From: an uncultured Bacteroidia bacterium
GTDB taxonomy: Bacteria > Bacteroidota > Bacteroidia > Bacteroidales > UBA932
Assembly (NCBI GenBank): GCA_902774045.1
Contig: CACYGW010000001.1
Span: 1-64,000 of the forward strand
DNA length: 64,000 bases
Direction: 5' to 3'
The stretch's first letter is position 1. Each line of letters opens with the position of its first letter. The notes beneath the pieces were generated by a model. That model did no database searches. It was not told the DNA's origin and saw only the letters and a program-made list of their open reading frames with translations. Shown one piece after another: positions 45,195-51,868 of this stretch. Both the position numbers and the translations under genes were made by a program.

Positions 45195-47112
45195 GGCGCA
45201 GACAGGCCCCGATGTCCTTATTCCAAAGCCTGTAAGTTACACTCTTTCCAAGGGGAGCGCTCCCGTAGGGGTTCCCGTTAAAGAAACCATCGGCTCCCGC
45301 AAATTTGCATCGGCCATAAAAGATCTGCCGGAATTTGCAAAAAAAGAAGCCTATCGATTAACCATCGGCCCCAAAAATATAAAAATAGAGGCCGAAGGCC
45401 AGACCGGTGCCTTCCGTGCCCGTAAGACCCTTGAATATCTTAGAGCCTTTGCAGGGGAGGAGGGTAGCCTTCAGTGTTGCCAAATCCTTGATTATCCCAG
45501 ATTTGCGCACCGTGGGCTGATGTTCGACCTGTCCCGCCATTTCTATGGTAAAGACTTTATATTCAAAGAGATAGACCTTATGGCCCTGCTAAAGATGAAT
45601 GTGCTTCATCTTCATCTTACCGACGACGCGGGGTGGCGCCTTCAGATAGACGGCTATCCTCTTCTTGCCTCAAGGGCGGCCTGGAGACCTCAGCTTCTTT
45701 GGGCAGATTGGGACGAGGGTGGCCATAATTACTCCCAGGAGGGGGCGCCGGATGCCTTCGGAGGGTATCTTACCAAGGAGGATGCAAGGGAGATAGTTGC
45801 TTATGCAGCAGAGCGTCACATTACCGTTATTCCGGAAATAGAGCTTCCCGGCCATAGCCTGGAGGTGCTAAGGGCTTATCCGGAACTGGCCTGCACCAGG
45901 GACGGGGAACCTGTGTTTACCTCTGACCTTTGCCCGGGTAACGACCTTGTAATAAAAGTGTTTCAGGATATTCTGGACGAGGTTATGGATATCTTTCCCT
46001 CCGAGTTTATTCATATCGGGGGCGATGAGGCCGGGATGGGTGCCTGGAGGGAGTGCCCTCGCTGCCAGGAGAGGATGCGCCGGCACGGCCTTGCCGATAC
46101 CGATGCTCTTCAGAGCTGGCTTATAAGGCAGTTCGATTCCTATCTTGCTTCCAAGGGGCGCAGGCTTCTTGGCTGGGACGAGATTATGCAGGGCGGGCTT
46201 GCCCCGGGTGCTGCCGTTATGTCCTGGAGGGGTACGGAGCAGGGGATTGAGGCTGCCGCCTCCGGGCACGATGTCATTATGAGCCCTACTACCTATTGCT
46301 ATATAAATAGGAATCAGGACAGTCCGCTGGAGAACGGAGAGTTCGTGGGCGGATATCTGCCAATTTCCGGGGTTTATTCCTACGACCCTGCCCAAGGATT
46401 TTCCAACACGGAGCATCTTCTGGGCCTTCAGGGTAATTTGTGGGCAGAGCATATTCCTACGGTGGAGAATCTGGAATACAAGGCCTTCCCCCGTGCCTTT
46501 GCCCTTGCAGAGGTGGGCTGGACGCCTCAGGAGCTAAGGGAATTTGAGGAGTTCCGTCCCAGGGCCGTGAGTCTTGTAAAATACATATCTTCAATAGGTT
46601 ATTCGCCTTTTAACCTTGAGCGCGAGCTGGGGGAGCGTCCGGAAAGCGGTGTGGCTTTGCAGCATCTTGCCTTAGGAGCAAAGGTTACCTATAATATTCA
46701 GTGGAGTCCCAAGTATCCGGCCGAGGGGGCTGAGTCCCTTACAAATGGTGTTCAGGGCGGATGGACCTATGTGGGTGGCCGTTGGCAGGGGTTCGAGAGC
46801 GATATGGACGTAACCATCGACCTTGGCCAGACAAAGACTGTTAATTTTATCGGGGCTCATTTCCTTGCCAATATTGGCGATTGGGTGGGTCTGCCCCAGA
46901 GGCTGGAAATTTCCGTTAGCGCCGATGGCGCGAATTTTGTACTATTACCGCCGGTGCTTTGCCAGGTAAATGCGCCAGCAAGGGGTTCCTGCTATCTTCT
47001 TTTGGGCTCTTTCCTGGACAATGCTCAGGTTAGATTTGTAAGATTCAAGGCTTTGCGCACCGGAAAGTTGCACGAGGATTGGATTTTTACTGATGAAATT
47101 ATAATTAAATAA
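45142..47112 (+). CDS. GH20 beta-N-acetylhexosaminidase
   Basis: A 656-residue exported enzyme with signal peptide MKKVFSLLLCAAACICAKAQ. It contains a GH20 N-domain, (beta/alpha)8 barrel with HLHLTDDAGWRLQIDGYP and catalytic Asp-Glu in HIGGDEAG near 292-299, and a C-terminal discoidin-like domain (TIDLGQTKTVNFIGAHF). It releases terminal GlcNAc/GalNAc from host or microbial glycans. ATG 45142 is chosen because it exactly opens the signal peptide; this places 53 nt inside the flippase gene in another frame. Confidence 0.93.
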   Translation: MKKVFSLLLCAAACICAKAQTGPDVLIPKPVSYTLSKGSAPVGVPVKETIGSRKFASAIKDLPEFAKKEAYRLTIGPKNIKIEAEGQTGAFRARKTLEYLRAFAGEEGSLQCCQILDYPRFAHRGLMFDLSRHFYGKDFIFKEIDLMALLKMNVLHLHLTDDAGWRLQIDGYPLLASRAAWRPQLLWADWDEGGHNYSQEGAPDAFGGYLTKEDAREIVAYAAERHITVIPEIELPGHSLEVLRAYPELACTRDGEPVFTSDLCPGNDLVIKVFQDILDEVMDIFPSEFIHIGGDEAGMGAWRECPRCQERMRRHGLADTDALQSWLIRQFDSYLASKGRRLLGWDEIMQGGLAPGAAVMSWRGTEQGIEAAASGHDVIMSPTTYCYINRNQDSPLENGEFVGGYLPISGVYSYDPAQGFSNTEHLLGLQGNLWAEHIPTVENLEYKAFPRAFALAEVGWTPQELREFEEFRPRAVSLVKYISSIGYSPFNLERELGERPESGVALQHLALGAKVTYNIQWSPKYPAEGAESLTNGVQGGWTYVGGRWQGFESDMDVTIDLGQTKTVNFIGAHFLANIGDWVGLPQRLEISVSADGANFVLLPPVLCQVNAPARGSCYLLLGSFLDNAQVRFVRFKALRTGKLHEDWIFTDEIIIK

Positions 47113-47114
47113 TT

Positions 47115-47858
47115 ATGAAGAAAATTTTTGTTCTGATGGCGGCTGCGGCCCTGCTTTTTACTTCTTGTAGCAAGAATCCATCGCCGAGCTACTATACCTC
47201 TCAGGCTCTCTTTGGTTTTGAGTTTACCGATGCTGACGATCTTACTGAAGGCGACGGTTATTATTATGATACTTATTTTGTTTGCGCTAACGTTTTTGCT
47301 CTGGATAACAAGCATTCCGACGAAGGACTTTTGGGCGGCGCCGCCCTTGTAGGGCTTAGCGACGATGTCCTGGAAGAGGGTCACGAGAATGACAATCCTC
47401 TCTGTGTTTTTGGAGCAGGCGGTCACAAGGACTCCAAGTATTATGCTACCATAAAATACACTACTTTGGAAGATCATATGCCCACGCATCTTGGTGTTTT
47501 TATGGCACAGGAGGGCGAGCTTTTGCTCAACAGCGTTTACGTAAACAATACCAACGCTCTTGTTAACATTGCCTACTACGGAAAGCCGTCCGAGGGTATC
47601 CCTGCCTTCCAGGAGGGAGATTATCTTAAGCTAAGGATTAAGGCTTATTCCGATCTTTCCATTGAGTCTTACGTGGATGTAACCTTGGCAGAGTATACCG
47701 GAGGCAGCCTTGAGATAATTAAGGAATGGAAAGAGGTTAGCCTTAAGGAACTTGGCTATGTAAGGTATCTGGATGTAGAAATGACTTCTAATAGGACAGA
47801 CCTGCCGCTTTATTTCTGCATTGACGACCTTGACCTTGTTTCCAAGGTGTTGTTCTAG
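47115..47858 (+). CDS. DUF4465-type lipoprotein
   Basis: A 247-residue lipoprotein (MKKIFVLMAAAALLFTSC, Cys18). The body resembles DUF4465: a VYVNNTNALVNIAYYG segment, EGDYLKLRIKAYSDLS, WKEVSLKELGYVRYLDVEMT and a C-terminal PLYFCIDDL. The family is probably a surface beta-sandwich; function unknown. It follows GH20 by 2 nt and may assist it. Its stop and that of rimM overlap on the palindrome CTAG. Confidence 0.82.
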   Translation: MKKIFVLMAAAALLFTSCSKNPSPSYYTSQALFGFEFTDADDLTEGDGYYYDTYFVCANVFALDNKHSDEGLLGGAALVGLSDDVLEEGHENDNPLCVFGAGGHKDSKYYATIKYTTLEDHMPTHLGVFMAQEGELLLNSVYVNNTNALVNIAYYGKPSEGIPAFQEGDYLKLRIKAYSDLSIESYVDVTLAEYTGGSLEIIKEWKEVSLKELGYVRYLDVEMTSNRTDLPLYFCIDDLDLVSKVLF

Positions 47859-48349
47859 AGAAGACCTTCGGGAATCTGCATCTTTAAGATGCGCTTTTTA
47901 GAGTTTACGGACAGGAGGAGTTCCTCGCTTAGAGGTACTAGACCCTGTCCGTTTTCTGTTTTTATTTCTATGCAGGGGTTCCCGGGGATTTCTTCCACAG
48001 CTGAAATCGTGCCTGCCGTGCGGCCGTCCTGGTCAAGGACTGTCCAGCCTATCAGTTCCTGAAGGTCTTCGTCTTCCTCCAGATCCGGATAGTCCTGGGG
48101 GCGTACATTAATTTTTTTGCCGCAAAGCTCCTGGGCATCGTCCAGGGAACGTACGCCGGTAAGCCTTACAAGGGCCTTGCTGTTGCCGCGAGGGGTAAGG
48201 CTTTCAATAAAATAAGGAACCGGAAGTCCGTCGCAATCGACGAATACCGGTTCCTCTGTATGAATATCCTCGGCGCAGATGCCGTGAAGTCCTATAAGGA
48301 GTTCGCCCTCCGTACCATTGGATTTCAGTACTGCAGCAATGCAAATCAT
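47855..48349 (-). CDS. rimM: Ribosome maturation factor RimM
   Basis: A 164-residue protein with the RimM N-domain (VLKSNGTEGELLIGL, PRGNSKALVRLTGVRSLDDAQELCG) and PRC-barrel C-domain (ELIGWTVLDQDGRTAGTIS, PLSEELLLSV). It helps mature the 30S 3' domain by binding ribosomal protein S19. The start overlaps the rpsP stop by 1 nt, the usual rpsP-rimM pairing. Confidence 0.94.
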   Translation of the reverse strand: MICIAAVLKSNGTEGELLIGLHGICAEDIHTEEPVFVDCDGLPVPYFIESLTPRGNSKALVRLTGVRSLDDAQELCGKKINVRPQDYPDLEEDEDLQELIGWTVLDQDGRTAGTISAVEEIPGNPCIEIKTENGQGLVPLSEELLLSVNSKKRILKMQIPEGLL

Positions 48350-48924
48350 TATGCCTCTGCTGCGGGCTCTTCTGCTTCTGCAGGTGCCTCTACGGTTGCC
48401 TCGGTTGCTTCCTCTGCTGCTGCTTCGGCGGCTTCCTCAGATTCCTTCTTAGCGGCCTCTTCTGCTTCTGCCCTCTTCTTGGCAATAGCTTCTGCCCTTG
48501 CCTCGTTTACCTTAGCCTCTGCTGCAAGAGCTGCCTTCTTGGCGGCTGCGTCAGCTTTGTCAAGGCTCTGAATCTTGGCGTTTACCTTAGCGTCGTGAGC
48601 CTCTTTCCAATCTGCAAACTTCTTGTCTGCCTGCTCCTGGGTAAGCGCGCCCTTTGCTACACCACCTGCAAGATGCTTGCGAAGGAGAACACCCTCGTAA
48701 GAAAGGAGACGGCGAGCGGTAAGAGTGGGCTGTGCACCAACGTTGAGCCATGCAAGAGCACGGTCACTGTTGAGAACGATGGTAGCAGGGTTAGTGTTGG
48801 GATTGTAAGAGCCAATCTGCTCGATGAAACGACCGTCACGCGGTGAGCGTGAGTCTGCCACTACAATGTGGAAGAATGCGAAATTCTTCTTTCCGTGGCG
48901 CTGAAGACGAATTTTAACAGCCAT
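48349..48924 (-). CDS. rpsP: 30S ribosomal protein S16 with Ala/Glu-rich tail
   Basis: A 191-residue protein. The first about 80 residues are a standard S16 ([39 protein letters not shown]). The remainder is a long lysine/alanine then glutamate/alanine tail, ending [13 protein letters not shown]. Extended S16 tails occur in Bacteroidota. The low-complexity tail is probably disordered. Upstream lies a promoter on the minus strand. Confidence 0.96.
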   Translation of the reverse strand: MAVKIRLQRHGKKNFAFFHIVVADSRSPRDGRFIEQIGSYNPNTNPATIVLNSDRALAWLNVGAQPTLTARRLLSYEGVLLRKHLAGGVAKGALTQEQADKKFADWKEAHDAKVNAKIQSLDKADAAAKKAALAAEAKVNEARAEAIAKKRAEAEEAAKKESEEAAEAAAEEATEATVEAPAEAEEPAAEA

Positions 48925-48987
48925 TGTTAATCTGTTTTTGTTGTTAAATGTTTGTAATAATTACCTTTCCAACCCGTGGAAAGCCTG

Positions 48988-49018
48988 CAAATATACTACA
49001 ATTCCGCTTGATTACAAA
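48988..49018 (-). promoter_or_regulatory. Promoter of rpsP-rimM
   Basis: Plus-strand CAAATATA (48988-48995) reads TATATTTG on the minus strand; CAAA at 49015-49018 gives a TTTG 19 nt further upstream. Confidence 0.7.
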
Positions 49019-49055
49019 AAAATGAAAAAATTTTTGCAGAATAGAATAATGTGTT

Positions 49056-49063
49056 TATCTTTG
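49056..49063 (+). promoter_or_regulatory. -7 box of tRNA-Leu
   Basis: TATCTTTG, 15 nt before the tRNA 5' end. Confidence 0.65.
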
Positions 49064-49077
49064 CAGTCCCAAAGTAT

Positions 49078-49160
49078 GCGGACGTGGTGAAATGGTAGAC
49101 ACGCTACTTTGAGGGGGTAGTGGGCATTGGCCTGTATGAGTTCGAGTCTCATCGTCCGCA
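49078..49160 (+). tRNA. tRNA-Leu (GAG)
   Basis: An 83-nt class II tRNA. Acceptor GCGGACG (49078-49084) pairs with CGTCCGC (49153-49159), discriminator A49160. Anticodon arm CTACT-TTGAGGG-GGTAG gives GAG. A long variable arm follows. CCA is not encoded. Confidence 0.95.
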
Positions 49161-49161
49161 C

Positions 49162-49195
49162 AAAGCGACCGTAAACCGGCCGCTTTAATTTTTTT
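49162..49195 (+). terminator. Terminator after tRNA-Leu
   Basis: AAAGCGACCG (49162-49171) with CGGCCGCTTT (49177-49186), one mismatch, followed by TTTTTTT. Confidence 0.75.
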
Positions 49196-49205
49196 AAAAA
49201 AATAC

Positions 49206-49235
49206 TTGCAGATTCGTAAAAGTATTGTACCTTTG
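49206..49235 (+). promoter_or_regulatory. Promoter of tRNA-Gln
   Basis: TTG at 49206-49208, 19 nt, then TACCTTTG at 49228-49235; the tRNA starts 23 nt later. Confidence 0.7.
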
Positions 49236-49257
49236 CATTCCCTTTTGGGATCATCAT

Positions 49258-49328
49258 TGAGATATGGTGTAATGGTAGCACTACAGATTCTGGCTCTGTC
49301 AGTGAGGGTTCGAGTCCTTCTATCTCAA
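49258..49328 (+). tRNA. tRNA-Gln (CTG)
   Basis: A 71-nt cloverleaf. Acceptor TGAGATA (49258-49264) pairs with TATCTCA (49321-49327), discriminator A49328. Anticodon arm ACAGA-TTCTGGC-TCTGT gives CTG, reading CAG. Confidence 0.93.
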
Positions 49329-49360
49329 CAAATTTACAGCCAGGCGCTCAGCGCGCCCAA

Positions 49361-49391
49361 AGGATAGCGCGAGCGAAGCGAGCGGAATCCT
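49361..49391. repeat. GGATAGC...GGAATCC hairpin downstream of tRNA-Gln
   Basis: AGGAT (49361-49365) pairs with ATCCT (49387-49391) around GCG/CGC-rich inner pairs. The form GGATAGC-hairpin-GGAATCC also occurs at about 850-875, downstream of tRNA-Ala, with a different inner sequence. Confidence 0.55.
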
Positions 49392-49402
49392 CAAAAAATG
49401 AT

Positions 49403-49476
49403 GGCGAGGTAGCTCAGCTGGTTAGAGCGTCGGATTCATAATCCGGAGGTCGTGGGATCATGCCCCACTCTCGCTA
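49403..49476 (+). tRNA. tRNA-Met (CAT)
   Basis: A 74-nt cloverleaf. Acceptor 49403-49409 pairs with 49469-49475 including two G-T pairs, discriminator A49476. Anticodon arm TCGGA-TTCATAA-TCCGG gives CAT. The T arm is GTGGG-ATCATGC-CCCAC, which departs from the usual TTCRA start of the T loop. Elongator type is suggested by the G1-U72 rather than unpaired C1-A72 end, but tRNA-Ile2 (lysidine) cannot be excluded. Confidence 0.88.
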
Positions 49477-49563
49477 CAAAAACAGAGATTTTGTTTTTAA
49501 AATAAGTAAGCGGTCCATACAAAGCCCTTACGCTATAAAATTCTAACCTATATATACTCCCGG

Positions 49564-49594
49564 CGCATTACAATGCGACGGTTTATTTTTTTTA
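49564..49594 (+). terminator. Terminator after tRNA-Met
   Basis: CGCATT / AATGCG stem (49564-49577) followed by a T-rich run interrupted by one A. Weak stem. Confidence 0.5.
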
Positions 49595-49618
49595 TTGAGC
49601 CAATTGTTAGCCAATTAT

Positions 49619-49663
49619 ATAGAACAAATAAGCAGCTGAAAATCAGCCACTTATTTGTTCTAT
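49619..49663. terminator. Long palindrome, probable terminator of the AlbA_2 gene
   Basis: TAGAACAAATAAG-type arms (49619-49632) pair with 49650-49663; an inner GCTGA/TCAGC stem continues it. It lies 13 nt beyond the stop of the minus-strand gene. Upstream, a 12-nt direct repeat TGAGCCAATTGT sits at 49596-49607 and again at 49697-49708, inside the gene end. Confidence 0.65.
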
Positions 49664-49675
49664 CGTAACGAAAAC

Positions 49676-51025
49676 CTAATCCCAGGAGTTTGTTTGTGAG
49701 CCAATTGTGAGCCCTTTAATGGAATAGAATGTTCCTTTGCCCCGGGTACCGGTCACAACTAGGTAATCTGATAGTGATGCCAGAAGACGAGTAGCCGTTG
49801 GTTTACTGACGTTAAGTATTTTTTGAACATCGGAATTCGTGACTTTCTTCTCGGCCAGCACATAGTTGATGATGGCGATGCCGCGTTCATCCACTCCCGC
49901 CTCTTTGAGTTGAGCGGAAGGACTGTTGTAGAACGTGACCATTAAACCGCCGAAGGAAGTATCGAAAACCGGCGGAAGGAGTTTATCTGCGATGGCTCCA
50001 TTGACAATCTTCCCGATGCCGCGCCCCCAGGCCTCAACCTCGCCGCAACGGAAGAATGCATTTGCGATGGCAGGATTGAAGGCGCGAGACGGATGCTTCT
50101 TCAGCAGGTTGTCAACAGTCCAGGATTCCGGAAGCGAACCGGGGTTCCAGAAAACGATGCGGTCCGGGTAAACGCTTATCTGAATGGGGATTTGCTCCGC
50201 ATAATCCTTGTGTGAAACGCTATTCAGGATGCATTCCCTCAGAGGATCTTCCGGGAATGTGGGATTCTCAACGCGCTGCAAGCCCTCATACGAAATCATG
50301 TAGTTCATGTACTTCGTAGTGAGAAGGTCAAAAGCGCGGTCCACCTGCTGGACCAGACTGCCGTGAATCTCATCCTGGAAGAGAAGGTCTGAATCGGTCT
50401 TGAAGAATCCTATCTTGATGAAGGCACCAGGGAAAATTTTCTCCGGCTTCGGATGGAACATCAGAACACCGGCACGGGTAATCTGGCCGTCCACCATCAT
50501 ATCAAGAGAAGAGAGAAGCTCGGCCGGACTATCTGCCAGGACATCGGCATCCATCCTCTTTTTCTTGATACCGCTTTCCTTGAAGTCTTTGATAGACTCC
50601 GCACTGAGGTCCTCTGGTTTCACGGAAGGAACTGGGCCATTGCACCAGCGGATACCGATTCTGTCAAGGAGGAACTTGTTGAGTGCCGCGCCTTTGAGTT
50701 CCTGTTTGGTGCTACCGGAGCGATAGTAATATTGGCCTTTGTACGTAACCGGATACGGATAAGGCTCGACCACAATCTCGATGTAGCGCTTGTCGCCGTC
50801 GTGGAGCAAGTTTACATCGACCATAATGCCCAACATGTCACGAACCTTGTTAGGGATGTCTTCCATCAGCTTGTCGGCATCCGGGAGGTCCACAATATTG
50901 TGCGGAGCATCATCCTCCACGCCAATGTAGATCTTGCCGCCGTTGGCATTGGCAAAGCCGCATACCCATTTTAGATACTCGTCCCGCCAGCTGCTCTTGT
51001 ATTCTATGTTTTGGCTCTCGTCCAT
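49676..51025 (-). CDS. AlbA_2/Schlafen-type ATP-binding regulator
   Basis: A 449-residue protein. The N-terminal AlbA_2 (Schlafen-like) domain begins NIEYKSSWRDEYLKWVCGFA and contains NANGGKIYIGVEDD. A HATPase_c_4-like region follows (LRECILNSVSHKDYA, FWNPGSLPESW, EAWGRGIGKI), then a winged helix (TNSDVQKILNVSKPTATRLL). Members are usually called RecG-like regulators. ATG 51025 is chosen: the upstream in-frame ATG at 51043 lies only 3 nt after the -7 box, before any transcript start. It is isolated between a tRNA cluster and a structured non-coding region. Confidence 0.88.
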   Translation of the reverse strand: MDESQNIEYKSSWRDEYLKWVCGFANANGGKIYIGVEDDAPHNIVDLPDADKLMEDIPNKVRDMLGIMVDVNLLHDGDKRYIEIVVEPYPYPVTYKGQYYYRSGSTKQELKGAALNKFLLDRIGIRWCNGPVPSVKPEDLSAESIKDFKESGIKKKRMDADVLADSPAELLSSLDMMVDGQITRAGVLMFHPKPEKIFPGAFIKIGFFKTDSDLLFQDEIHGSLVQQVDRAFDLLTTKYMNYMISYEGLQRVENPTFPEDPLRECILNSVSHKDYAEQIPIQISVYPDRIVFWNPGSLPESWTVDNLLKKHPSRAFNPAIANAFFRCGEVEAWGRGIGKIVNGAIADKLLPPVFDTSFGGLMVTFYNSPSAQLKEAGVDERGIAIINYVLAEKKVTNSDVQKILNVSKPTATRLLASLSDYLVVTGTRGKGTFYSIKGLTIGSQTNSWD

Positions 51026-51045
51026 ACGTGATCGTTTAAGCATAG

Positions 51046-51053
51046 CAAAGATA
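51046..51053 (-). promoter_or_regulatory. -7 box of the AlbA_2 gene
   Basis: Plus CAAAGATA is TATCTTTG on the minus strand, 20 nt before ATG 51025. It excludes longer upstream starts. Confidence 0.65.
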
Positions 51054-51149
51054 ATGATTTCATTGAGATTCGTCAAAAGAGATTTGATTCCTCCTCCTGT
51101 TCCGTCTATTTCTCTTGTTACACTACACTGAAGAGTAGAATAGGTTGGT

Positions 51150-51680
51150 TTATGTGGCAACCCGAAATTCGCCCAGCAGATACAAGGGCATTCCGGGCCG
51201 TGAAATGAACATTCGCCCGCTAGGTGCGTCAAAATTGTCTTACCCAGCGGGCAGATATGCCTGAGAGCGTTCTGCAGAGATAATCAATCTGCCTGGTGAA
51301 TTTTGGGTGGGGGCTATCTTAGTACGTGGTTGCTATGGTATTCCGGGTGACGCCGGCGGAATGTACGGTCTCCGCCGGCTACGGCCTGCCGCTCGCCTGG
51401 GCTCGGGGTAAAGGCCCCACTCGCGGCGGCCGTCACCAGTAGACTCTATGGTTAAGTTTCTAACGTGGGTGTACGGAGGGGTGCATTTGGAAGTACCCCC
51501 TGCGTACGCTTGGATAGGTCATAAGCGTGTTGATGGATAAGTCCGGGCCTGTGCCCTTCGAGAGGAGTGCCGCCCATGGCAACTTGAATGGGGGGACCGC
51601 CGACCGTAAGGTCGGTGGTGGGATAGCCCCGTAGGGGCGTACCGGGTCGAAGGGCATTGGCCCGGGCTTCAGGTTTTTCT
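51150..51680 (+). ncRNA. Candidate large structured non-coding RNA
   Basis: No plausible gene occupies 51054-51831. Instead several perfect stems occur in nested order: GCCCGCT (51214-51220) with AGCGGGC (51246-51252); GCCGGCGGA (51352-51360) with TCCGCCGGC (51371-51379); ACGGCC-T-GCCGC (51381-51392) with GCGGCGGCCGT (51423-51433); and GGTGA (51346-51350) with TCACC (51433-51437) around them. A 21-bp stem is formed by 51539-51561 with 51647-51669 and encloses two further hairpins, ACCGCCGACC/GGTCGGTGGT and GCCCC/GGGGC. TTTTT at 51674-51678 suggests an intrinsic end on the plus strand. No RNase P, tmRNA, 6S, SRP or group II intron core motif was found. A DNA-level element is an alternative. 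Confidence 0.5.
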
Positions 51681-51682
51681 AA

Positions 51683-51733
51683 GGGATGAGATTTCTCGAC
51701 TTCGGCACTTCGTGCCTACGCTCGAAATGACAG
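51683..51733 (-). repeat. Dispersed GTCATTTCGA...GAGAAATCTC element, inverse orientation
   Basis: GGGATGAGATTTCTCGA, hairpin GGCAC-TTC-GTGCC, then CTCGAAATGACAG. Its reverse complement starts and ends like the copy at 14772-14813. A further GAAATGACAG lies at about 51759-51768. Confidence 0.75.
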
Positions 51734-51831
51734 ACGGAAGGGCTCTTCGTTTCCTTGGTTGAAATGACAGAAAATAATTTGTATCAGTTACGAAGTTAAG
51801 GTGATAGTGAACTAATTAAGGCACGAATTTG

Positions 51832-51839
51832 TATATTTG
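51832..51839 (+). promoter_or_regulatory. -7 box of the peptidase/ATP-grasp fusion gene
   Basis: TATATTTG matches TAnnTTTG, 29 nt before ATG 51869. No convincing -33 element. Confidence 0.6.
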
Positions 51840-51868
51840 TGCCTTGTAACTTGTAAAGGGGGTTGGGG

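Noticed and set aside
48349-48600. Ala/Glu-rich tail of S16 as a novel fusion
   Set aside because: Low-complexity S16 tails are known in Bacteroidota and there is no second domain.
49676-51025. Schlafen-type antiviral effector
   Set aside because: Domain order (AlbA_2, HATPase, winged helix) fits the common transcription-regulator group rather than nuclease effectors.
51460-51657. Minus-strand 65-residue frame in the structured region
   Set aside because: Composition follows the stems, there is no start context, and no family resemblance.
51539-51669. RNase P RNA, because of AAGTCCGGGC
   Set aside because: The conserved GAGGAAAGTC and ACAGAA core segments are absent; here the motif is simply one arm of a 21-bp stem.
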